Below are positions 9,942 to 17,567 of a DNA stretch of 64,000 nucleotides, in pieces. Origin of the DNA: Eubacteriales bacterium. Its GTDB lineage: Bacteria > Bacillota > Clostridia > Lachnospirales > Lachnospiraceae. The notes under the pieces are model-generated. The model had not been told where the DNA came from and ran no database searches. It saw nothing but the letters and a program-made list of their open reading frames with translations. The translations under genes and the position numbers were made by a program. How positions within the stretch are numbered: the stretch's first letter is position 1; each line of letters starts with the position of its first letter. The DNA is taken from assembly GCA_030524715.1 (NCBI GenBank), contig JAUNGB010000004.1:38049-102048 (forward strand), written 5' to 3'.

Positions 9942-12900
9942 ATGCCGGAATATACAGAAAAAGATACGGAACAATTAAGGGGGATTTTCAAAGACCCTCC
10001 GTCCGGATATAGAAGCGCCCCTTTCTGGTCATGGAACTGCAGGCTTGATGGGGCAAAGATGGCAGGGCAGATACCGGTTTTTAAAGAGATGGGATTCGGA
10101 GGTTTCCATATCCATGTGCGGACTGGCCTGGATACGGAATATCTGGGAGAAGAATATATGCAGGTCGTCCGGGAATGTGTAAAAACAGCGAAGGCCCAGG
10201 GGCTGTATGTATGGATATATGATGAGGACAGATGGTCGTCAGGCGCTGCCGGAGGCATGGTTACAAAGGAAATAAAGTACAGGCAAAAATATCTGTTATT
10301 TACCCCGGATTCCTATGAAAAGGCGGGGGCGTCAGAGGCGGGAAGAGGCTTTCTGGCCCAGCCTTCCCGTGCCTGCAACGGAAGACTGCTGGCACGATAT
10401 GACGTTAGTCTGGATAAGCAGGGATATTTAACTGATTATCGTATTTTATCCCCGGGAGAGACCGCACATGGAGAGGAATGGTTCGCATATCTGGAAACGG
10501 AAAGAAGCAATCCCTGGTATAATTATCAGACCTACAGCGATACATTAAAAAGAGAAGCAGTGGAACGATTTCTGGAAATTACTCATGAAGCCTATAACCG
10601 GGCTGTGGGAGACGAATTTGGAAAAACTATTCCGGCATTCTTTACCGACGAGCCGCAGTTTTCCAATAAGCATGTACTTCCCTTTCCGGACAGCAGGACA
10701 GACGTTACGCTGCCGTGGACAGATGATCTGGAAGAGGGGTTTACACAAAAATATGGGCAGTCTCTTCTGGGGCATTTGCCGGAACTGATATGGGAACTGC
10801 CGGGAGATGAGCTTTCATGGATCCGATACCAGTATCACGATTATGTTGCCGGAAGATTCGTGGAGGCCTTTTTTGAAACAAGTATGAAGTGGTGTCAAAG
10901 ACATCATGTAAAGCTGACAGGGCATTTGATGGAGGAACCTACGCTGAAATCCCAATGTGCCGCAGTAGGAGAAACAATGCGGGCGTACAGTAAAATGGAT
11001 CTGCCGGGAGTGGATATGCTGCGGCGGGATATGGAATACACAACGGTGAAACAAGCGCAATCCGTATCACGGCAATACGGCAAGGGCGGCGTAATGAGTG
11101 AACTGTACGGCGTTACAGGGTGGGATTTTGATTTTCGGGATTACAAATTTTACGGAGACTGGCAGGCAGCGCTGGGCGTTACCCTGAGGGTTCCTCATTT
11201 GTCCTGGGCATCCATGGAAGGAGAGGCAAAACGGGATTTTCCGGCTTCTATTTTTTATCAGTCCCCATGGTACCGGGAATTTTCATATATTGAGGATCAT
11301 TTCGCAAGAGTCTCAAGTATTATGATCAGAGGCAGGGCAGTAACAAAAATTGGAGTGATACATCCTATAGAATCCTATTGGCTTCATTGGGGGCCTTCTG
11401 CCCAGACGGCAGATGTAAGAAACAGGCTGGACGAAAATTTTCAGATGCTTACAGAATGGCTGCTTTTCGGGAAATTGGATTTTGACTTTCTCTGTGAATC
11501 CCTGCTTCCTGAGCAATGTAAACCCATAACCGGAGGACTTCAGGTCGGGGAAATGTTTTATGAAGCTATTTTGGTACCGGGATGCGAGACATTGAGGACA
11601 ACAACTGTGGAATATCTGGAAGAATTTCAGAAAAACGGTGGAACCCTTATTTTTATGGGAGATATTCCAAAACGAATGGATGCCCGTAGATCGGACAGGC
11701 CTGGTAAGCTGTACCAAAACAGCATTCATATTTCTTTTGAGAGGACTCCTGTATTAAATGTCCTGGATAAATTCAGAGACGTAGAGATTCGGGATATGGA
11801 AGGAATGAGAGATTCCCGGCTTTTGTATCAGCTTCGGGAAGAGTTTGGCCGCAGGTGGTTGTTTTTAGCACAAGGAAAGGAACCGTATAATAAGGATATA
11901 TCAAAATGCCGGAGGCTGCAGATACAGGTGAAAGGCAGCTATAAACCCATAGTCTGGGATACACTTACAGGAGATCAGAAGGAACTGCCATATACTGCTG
12001 CGGACGGGTGGACTATATTTCAATATCAGTTTTTTGACTACGACAGTCTGCTTGTGGAACTTAAAAACTATAAAATGATAGAGAAGACGGAGGTATGTGA
12101 CAGGAGAGATTCCCAGGAAAAGAAACATTCTATCAAAATTCCGGAGACCGTCAGGGTACATCTTGGAGAGCCGAATGTATTACTGCTGGATAAGGCAGAA
12201 TATGCTCTTGATGATGAGAAATACAACGAAAAGACAGAAATTCTGAGACTTGATAATAAATGCAGGGAACGTCTGGGATGGAGTTGGAGAGGAATGGCGA
12301 TCGCACAGCCATGGAGCGTACCTGCGGAAGAGGCTTTCCATACTCTGAAAATGCGTTTTACGATTTACAGTGAGCTTGAACTGGATACTCTTGAGCTTGC
12401 GCTGGAAACACCGGAGAAGAAGCAGATCCAATGGAACGATCGTAAAGTGGCATCCCGGGCAGAGGGATGGTATGTGGATCCCTCTATTCAGAAGGTAAGA
12501 CTTTCGGGCCTGAAAAAAGGATGCAATATTTTGGAAATTATACAGCCTTTTGGAAAAAATACAAATACGGAGTGGGTCTACCTGTTAGGGGATTTTGGGG
12601 CAGCCCTTAAAGGAGAAGAGCAAAGGCTGATAAACTGGGACGGTACACTGGGCTTTGGAGATATTACGGTTCAGGGACTGCCTTACTATGGAGGAGAACT
12701 TGTATATGAGATTCCATTTAAAAATTCCGGGGAAGAAATAGAAGTGTGTATTCCTCATTACAGGGCCGGCGTTCTGAAAGCGGATATTGATGGAGGAAAG
12801 TCTCAGATTGTGGCATTGCCTCCTTATCGTGCAGCCTTCGGACATGTGATGCCGGGAGAGCATATACTGAGAGTAATTGCTTATATTTCCAGAGGTAATG

Positions 12901-13040
12901 CCTTTGGCCCTGTGCATCTGGCGGACGAAAAAGAAGAATGGTTTGGTCCTTCTGCATGGAGAAGCCATAAAGATGCATGGACAGAGAGCTACCGCCTGAA
13001 ACAGGAAGGACTGCTCTCACGGATAGAAATCAGGGAATAG
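9942..13040 (+). CDS. Large glycoside hydrolase, GH106-like
   Basis: A 1032-residue protein with a TIM-barrel front half. Hallmarks are PFWSWN (about residue 26), GGFHIHVRTGLDTEYLGEEY, IYDEDRWSSGAAGG (about 94-108) and FFTDEPQFSNK near 232, typical of a large unassigned or GH106-related glycosidase group. The second half is beta-rich, with a jelly-roll-like end containing a GD(F)GA segment. No signal peptide is present, so it works inside the cell on imported material, probably removing a deoxy- or branched sugar. It is the last gene of the operon and is followed by a strong terminator at 13068. Exact family and linkage are uncertain. Confidence 0.68.
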   Translation: MPEYTEKDTEQLRGIFKDPPSGYRSAPFWSWNCRLDGAKMAGQIPVFKEMGFGGFHIHVRTGLDTEYLGEEYMQVVRECVKTAKAQGLYVWIYDEDRWSSGAAGGMVTKEIKYRQKYLLFTPDSYEKAGASEAGRGFLAQPSRACNGRLLARYDVSLDKQGYLTDYRILSPGETAHGEEWFAYLETERSNPWYNYQTYSDTLKREAVERFLEITHEAYNRAVGDEFGKTIPAFFTDEPQFSNKHVLPFPDSRTDVTLPWTDDLEEGFTQKYGQSLLGHLPELIWELPGDELSWIRYQYHDYVAGRFVEAFFETSMKWCQRHHVKLTGHLMEEPTLKSQCAAVGETMRAYSKMDLPGVDMLRRDMEYTTVKQAQSVSRQYGKGGVMSELYGVTGWDFDFRDYKFYGDWQAALGVTLRVPHLSWASMEGEAKRDFPASIFYQSPWYREFSYIEDHFARVSSIMIRGRAVTKIGVIHPIESYWLHWGPSAQTADVRNRLDENFQMLTEWLLFGKLDFDFLCESLLPEQCKPITGGLQVGEMFYEAILVPGCETLRTTTVEYLEEFQKNGGTLIFMGDIPKRMDARRSDRPGKLYQNSIHISFERTPVLNVLDKFRDVEIRDMEGMRDSRLLYQLREEFGRRWLFLAQGKEPYNKDISKCRRLQIQVKGSYKPIVWDTLTGDQKELPYTAADGWTIFQYQFFDYDSLLVELKNYKMIEKTEVCDRRDSQEKKHSIKIPETVRVHLGEPNVLLLDKAEYALDDEKYNEKTEILRLDNKCRERLGWSWRGMAIAQPWSVPAEEAFHTLKMRFTIYSELELDTLELALETPEKKQIQWNDRKVASRAEGWYVDPSIQKVRLSGLKKGCNILEIIQPFGKNTNTEWVYLLGDFGAALKGEEQRLINWDGTLGFGDITVQGLPYYGGELVYEIPFKNSGEEIEVCIPHYRAGVLKADIDGGKSQIVALPPYRAAFGHVMPGEHILRVIAYISRGNAFGPVHLADEKEEWFGPSAWRSHKDAWTESYRLKQEGLLSRIEIRE

Positions 13041-13067
13041 GGATCGCAGCGGAAGGCTTTGAAAATT

Positions 13068-13111
13068 CCGGACAGATATGCGCACAGCTTGTATCTGTCC
13101 GGGATTTTTTT
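13068..13111 (+). terminator. Intrinsic terminator of the first operon
   Basis: CCGGACAGATA (13068-13078) pairs with TATCTGTCCGG (13092-13102); a run of seven T follows at 13105-13111. It closes the ABC/glycosidase operon. Confidence 0.85.
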
Positions 13112-13222
13112 ATTGTGAACCACTGTTCCTAGATTCTCTTTAAAATGAAATTGTGGAAAATGTGTAAAAAACAGAGAATTATTAGATAATTTAAAAAGAG
13201 CACTGGAAATATTAAAAAATAA

Positions 13223-13275
13223 TTGACACAGAGAAAGATATGTGGTACTATACTATTTAATTAAAACGTTTTAAT
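13223..13275 (+). promoter_or_regulatory. Promoter and LacI-type operator of the second regulator
   Basis: TTGACA at 13223-13228, a 17-base spacer and TACTAT at 13246-13251 form a good promoter. A perfect palindrome TTAAAACGTTTTAA follows at 13261-13274, across the expected transcript start. LacI/CcpA-family proteins bind palindromes with a central CG, and the same 14-mer precedes the next operon, so this is probably an autorepression site. Confidence 0.75.
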
Positions 13276-13294
13276 AACTATAAAGGATACATAT

Positions 13295-14326
13295 ATGAAA
13301 AAAGCAAATAAGGAAAATCGGGTTACAATTACGCAGGTAGCAAAACATGCGGGAGTTACGATTGGAACAGTTTCTCACGTAATAAACGGAACAGCTCCTA
13401 TTACCAAGGAAACTGCCGACAGGGTTCATCAGGCAATCAGGGAACTTAATTATGTACCTAATGTAATGGCAAAATCATTAAGAAGTAAAAAGAGTTATAT
13501 GGTGGGACTGCTGATTCCAAACTTGAATAACAGCTTTCATTCCAAGGTTGCCAGTACCTTTGTGGATAAAGCGTATGAAAATGGATACAGTGTTCTGATA
13601 TTGGGATATGAATATTCTCTGGAGCGGGAACGACGGGAGTTAAACAGGTTAGAGAGCAATAATATCGATATTATAGTTATTTTTAATGGCTGCGGTGATG
13701 AGAAGGAGATTAAGAGTTATTTGAAAAAAGGCATTTCTGTGATCCTGGCTGACAGGAGTACGGAATTAATAGATGTACCTTATATTCAGTATGATAATAA
13801 AAAGGTCATGTATGATATTGTGAAAATGTTAAGGCGAAAAGGATATAAACGTATCGGTTTTTTTTCCGAACCCCTTGAATTGACGAATTTAAAAGACCGA
13901 TATGATGGATACAGGCAGGCGCTTCGTGAATTTGGCTATAATTTTAGGGAAGAGTATGTATTTATTCGGGAAAACCTGCAATTGGACAATCTGGAAAACG
14001 GTTACTGTTATATGAAAGAAATTCTGCAGACGCATAAGAAAGAAGAATTGCCGGATGCATGGATTGCATCCTCAGATCTTCTGGCAATCGGAATTATGAG
14101 AGCCTTTACTGAGTGCGGGTATAAAATACCTGATGATTTTGGAGTTGTCGGCTTTGATAATACAGAAATTTCGGGTTATGTAAATCCCAGAATGACAACG
14201 GTGAATCAGGATCAGAGGCTGCTCGGAGAAAGTCTGTGGAATATGGTACAGCAGATCAGCAATGGAAAAAAGGAGATAGAGAATGTCATATTATCTCAGC
14301 AGCTGGTAGAAAGAGAGTCCTGCTGA
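13295..14326 (+). CDS. LacI-family transcriptional regulator
   Basis: A 343-residue repressor with the classical N-terminal helix-turn-helix VTITQVAKHAGVTIGTVSHV followed by the hinge-helix region NVMAKSLRSKKSYMVGLLIP and a periplasmic-binding-protein-like effector domain ending with FDNTEISGYVNPRMTTVNQD. Two copies of TTAAAACGTTTTAA, one upstream of itself and one upstream of the binding protein at 14461, are its likely operators. It would derepress the rhamnoside importer operon on binding a sugar ligand. Confidence 0.92.
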   Translation: MKKANKENRVTITQVAKHAGVTIGTVSHVINGTAPITKETADRVHQAIRELNYVPNVMAKSLRSKKSYMVGLLIPNLNNSFHSKVASTFVDKAYENGYSVLILGYEYSLERERRELNRLESNNIDIIVIFNGCGDEKEIKSYLKKGISVILADRSTELIDVPYIQYDNKKVMYDIVKMLRRKGYKRIGFFSEPLELTNLKDRYDGYRQALREFGYNFREEYVFIRENLQLDNLENGYCYMKEILQTHKKEELPDAWIASSDLLAIGIMRAFTECGYKIPDDFGVVGFDNTEISGYVNPRMTTVNQDQRLLGESLWNMVQQISNGKKEIENVILSQQLVERESC

Positions 14327-14337
14327 TACGGAATGAT

Positions 14338-14367
14338 ACCTTTCATATGCTTTGGCATATGAAAGGT
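14338..14367 (+). other. 13-bp hairpin after the LacI gene
   Basis: ACCTTTCATATGC (14338-14350), loop TTTG, then the perfect complement at 14355-14367. It lies just behind the regulator stop codon and is A-rich downstream rather than T-rich, so it is a poor intrinsic terminator; it may protect the message or cause partial termination. Confidence 0.55.
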
Positions 14368-14405
14368 TAAAAATAAAAGAAGGGAGGTCAGAGGAGTATA
14401 TTTTT

Positions 14406-14429
14406 TTGACAGTCATTAAAACGTTTTAA
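14406..14429. promoter_or_regulatory. -35 box and LacI-type operator upstream of the second ABC operon
   Basis: TTGACA at 14406-14411 is followed by the palindrome TTAAAACGTTTTAA at 14416-14429, placed in the promoter spacer so that a bound repressor would block polymerase. It is identical over 14 bases to the site at 13261-13274. The -10 is not clear. Confidence 0.7.
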
Positions 14430-14460
14430 CTAGAAAAAATTGGAAAAAGGAGGATGACTT

Positions 14461-15759
14461 ATGAGGAAATGTAGCAAAGGGATTGCATGGGGGATGATCC
14501 TGACATTGGCAGCAGGAACTATAGGTTCCGCGACAACGGTTCTGGCCGGAGAGGACAAGGTATTAAGTATTTATTGTTCCAAAGACGCATGGAAAGATCA
14601 ATGTGCAATGGCAGCAGAATTAATTGAGGAAAAGTACGGTATTAAAGTTGATCTGGTTACGATGCCTAATGAAGATATCGAAAGTGTAATCAGCACAAAG
14701 CTGGCCACCAATGATCCGCCTGATATTTTTCTGGCAAATGCACCGCAATGTGCGGAACAATATAACGCATCACAGACATGTGAGATTCTTGACGATGAAC
14801 CATGGGTGGAAAGGCTTGCAGCAGCAGATATCCTGAAATATTCAGGAGACGGTCATATCTATGCTATGCCGGCGTACAATCCGACTACATTTTTTGGAGG
14901 AATTTATTATAACAAAGAAAAGATGAAGGAACTGGGGTATGAGGATCCCAAACCGGAAACCATGGAAGAATTCTGGGCTATTTTAGAGGATATTAAAGGC
15001 CAGGGTGTTACTCCGCTGTATATGACGGATGCAGATGCATGGACGACTCAGGTGTGGACAACTATGGGATGGGGCGTAGCATTGGATGACCAGAAGGATA
15101 CGATTTATGAGGAGCTCTTGACAAATCAGATTAAGTTTGCGGAAATACCGGAATTAGTGGAAATTCTGCAGGAACTTCAGGATATTTATACAAAGGGATA
15201 TGCCAATGAAAATCATGCATCCAAGAGCTATGATACGGCTATGGCTGTGATAGGAAACGGAGAATCTCCGATGGTCATTCAGGGTGAATGGTTCGAGGAT
15301 GCGTTCCATGCGCAATATCCGGATGTGGAATTAGGTTCTTTTGCGATTCCCTTTAGCGATAAGGATATGATTGCTACAGGAGCCTATACGATTGGCGTGT
15401 GGGTACCAAAAGGGGAAAATTCTGAGCTTGCCAAGGAATTTTTACGGTATTGGAGCTCTGAAGAGATTATGAGCGCGATTTATGACGAATACCCCAGCGC
15501 ATCTGCATATACGGATGTGGAGGGCGGAGATATTCTGCCGGCACAGAAAAATCTTATAGATAATTATGTGAATACCGGCAAGTATACTTATGAATTTGAC
15601 GCTTATTTTGACGTTGCGCGGTCAATTATGGAAGATTATCTGTTTGGCGCTATCGTAGAAGTGACGATGGGAAAAGATCCGACACAGGCATTGCAGGAAT
15701 GGGATGAGAGATACTATGATTTCATGAAGGATAAGGAGATGGCTGGTTTTACGGAGTAA
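14461..15759 (+). CDS. Sugar ABC transporter substrate-binding protein
   Basis: A 432-residue CUT1 binding protein. Residues 1-30 are a signal peptide ending in TTVLAGE; the only early cysteine is at position 4 and is not in a lipobox. Mature-domain features include LATNDPPDIFLANAP and IQGEWFEDAF. A GGAGG ribosome site precedes the ATG. It heads the operon with two permeases, the GH78 rhamnosidase and a sugar-phosphate isomerase, so the ligand is probably a rhamnose-containing oligosaccharide. Confidence 0.9.
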   Translation: MRKCSKGIAWGMILTLAAGTIGSATTVLAGEDKVLSIYCSKDAWKDQCAMAAELIEEKYGIKVDLVTMPNEDIESVISTKLATNDPPDIFLANAPQCAEQYNASQTCEILDDEPWVERLAAADILKYSGDGHIYAMPAYNPTTFFGGIYYNKEKMKELGYEDPKPETMEEFWAILEDIKGQGVTPLYMTDADAWTTQVWTTMGWGVALDDQKDTIYEELLTNQIKFAEIPELVEILQELQDIYTKGYANENHASKSYDTAMAVIGNGESPMVIQGEWFEDAFHAQYPDVELGSFAIPFSDKDMIATGAYTIGVWVPKGENSELAKEFLRYWSSEEIMSAIYDEYPSASAYTDVEGGDILPAQKNLIDNYVNTGKYTYEFDAYFDVARSIMEDYLFGAIVEVTMGKDPTQALQEWDERYYDFMKDKEMAGFTE

Positions 15760-15773
15760 AAGTTAATGCGATA

Positions 15774-15814
15774 CCGCACCAGTAGTCCGAATCATACTGG
15801 TGCGGCTGTTTTTT
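15774..15814 (+). terminator. Intra-operon terminator/attenuator
   Basis: CCGCACCAGTA (15774-15784) pairs perfectly with TACTGGTGCGG (15795-15805), followed by CTG and six T (15809-15814). Placed between the binding-protein and permease genes, it would reduce read-through and make the binding protein more abundant. Confidence 0.8.
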
Positions 15815-15836
15815 ACCAGAATATAGGAGAGCGCAG

Positions 15837-16727
15837 ATGAAAGCAGAGAAGAAAATAAAACATAGAATAGATTCCCTGTATCCTAAGTATTTACTGATTC
15901 CGGTGGTGTTGATTTTTATAGTTTTCTTTATCATACCGGTAATTGGAGGAGTTTTCATCTCCTTTACAAACTGGGATATTACAAGAAGCGGGATTAAATT
16001 TATAGGATTGGATAATTATGTTTCTATACTTAAAGACAGCAGCGTTCAAAAAGCAATCAAGAATACATTGATCTTTACCATTTCTATTGTTCTGCTGCGG
16101 AATGTATTCGCGTTGGCGCTGGCGGTAGCATTATGTAAAAATCTGAAGACAAAAACATATTTAAGGACGGTTTTTTATATTCCGGCTATTTTGAGTTATG
16201 TGGTTGTAGGTATTATGTTCAACGCTCTGTTTCAGATGGATGGAACAATTAATCAGATTCTTCAGATGTTTGGAATTGATTGCACACGGGAATGGGTAGC
16301 AAGTGCAGATACAGCGCTGTTTACGGTTATTGTGGAAGATGTATGGAAATGGACGGGGTTTCATATGATTATTTACATTGCGGGAATAACGGCGATTCCA
16401 CAGGATTTTTATGAAGCGTCCAGAATTGACGGAGCTTCTTCCTAGAAACAATTTTGGTTTCTGACATTTCCTTTATTGACGCCGGCCTTGACGGTGAATG
16501 TTACCCAGTCTGTGATCGGAGGCTTCCGGGTTTTTGAACAGGTATTGACACTGACCAAAGGCGGTCCGGGACATGAATCGACAGTAGTAGGCATGATGAT
16601 CTATGAATATTTTGGAAGAGGTTTTTATGGAAAATCCACTGCAATTACAATGCTGCTTTCTGCCGTCGTCGTTTTTGTAACTATATTTTTACGTAAGTTT
16701 TTTGCCGGCAGGGAGGTGAGCTATTGA
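15837..16727 (+). pseudogene. Sugar ABC permease, MalF-like, interrupted by an in-frame amber codon
   Basis: Reading one frame from ATG 15837 to the stop at 16725-16727 gives a complete 296-residue CUT1 permease except for TAG at 16443-16445 (codon 203). The stop falls within the EAA loop, EASRIDGASS-stop-KQFWFLTFPLL, where relatives usually have Trp (TGG to TAG is one base). TAG ends other genes here (for example 4337-4339), so recoding is unlikely. The loop contacts the ATPase; a protein ending there would lack the last membrane segments. It is either a recent nonsense mutation that disables the importer, or a sequencing error. Both flanking genes are intact. Confidence 0.85.
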
Positions 16728-17554
16728 TGCAGAATAGGAAGTACACATGGAGAACCTTTGTTTTTGAAATGATTATGCTGATTCTTAGCCTGATTGTAAT
16801 CGTACCATTATTAGTGGTAGTATTTGGATCATTTAAGACTGCTGCAGAAGCAGCTCAATATACGTTTCAGCCTCCGACCGAATGGATGTTTGGAAATTAT
16901 AAGCAGGTAATTGAAAAGGCAAATCTGCTGCTTGCTATGAAAAACAGTGCGTTAATTACAATAAGCGTTGTAGCGGTTACTTCTCTGATCTGTGCATTAG
17001 GTGCGTTTATTATTGGAAGAAGAAAAGATAAGCTCAGTAATTTTTTGAGTACGTTTTTTTCATTGGGATTGATTGTCCCTATGTGTGTGGTACCTACGAT
17101 CGTTTTGCTGAATTTTCTTCACATCAGTAATACCAAGCTGGGACTGATTCTTGTTTTAATAGCAACAAATATCAGTTGGGGTATGTTTTTATTGACGAAT
17201 TTTATTGATACGATTCCAAGAGAACTGGATGAAGCGGCCTTTATTGACGGGTGCGGTCCTGTAAAACTGTTTGGGTATGTAATACTTCCGCTGCTGAAGC
17301 CGGTGTTAATGACCAATGTGATTATTGTGGGGATGGGAACCTGGAATGATTTACAGACGCCGTTATATTTGTTAAATTCCAGCAAAAATATCACAATGCC
17401 GCTTACCGTTTATAATTTTAAAGGACAGTATTTTTCAGAATGGAATCTGATTTTTGCGGATATGGTATTGGTGGCATTGCCGATGATACTCGTATATGCG
17501 GTATGCCAGAAATATATCGTAGAAGGTGTGACTGCAGGTGCAGTGAAAGGATAA
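16727..17554 (+). CDS. Sugar ABC permease, MalG-like
   Basis: A 275-residue inner-membrane subunit whose ATG overlaps the previous stop by one base (TGATG) after GGGAGGTGAG, showing translational coupling to the interrupted permease. The EAA loop reads LDEAAFIDGCGPVKLFGYVI and the C-terminus is YIVEGVTAGAVKG. It should pair with the 15837 product; if that gene is truly broken, this subunit has no local partner. Confidence 0.92.
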   Translation: MQNRKYTWRTFVFEMIMLILSLIVIVPLLVVVFGSFKTAAEAAQYTFQPPTEWMFGNYKQVIEKANLLLAMKNSALITISVVAVTSLICALGAFIIGRRKDKLSNFLSTFFSLGLIVPMCVVPTIVLLNFLHISNTKLGLILVLIATNISWGMFLLTNFIDTIPRELDEAAFIDGCGPVKLFGYVILPLLKPVLMTNVIIVGMGTWNDLQTPLYLLNSSKNITMPLTVYNFKGQYFSEWNLIFADMVLVALPMILVYAVCQKYIVEGVTAGAVKG

Positions 17555-17567
17555 ATGAGGAAATACT

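Noticed and set aside
13120-13220. Riboswitch or leader RNA before the LacI gene
   Set aside because: The stretch is A/T-rich without a conserved riboswitch core; only promoter and operator are supported.
16443-16445. TAG read as an amino acid (stop-codon reassignment)
   Set aside because: Other genes in the window end normally at TAG, and no evidence of recoding is visible, so a mutation or read error is more likely.
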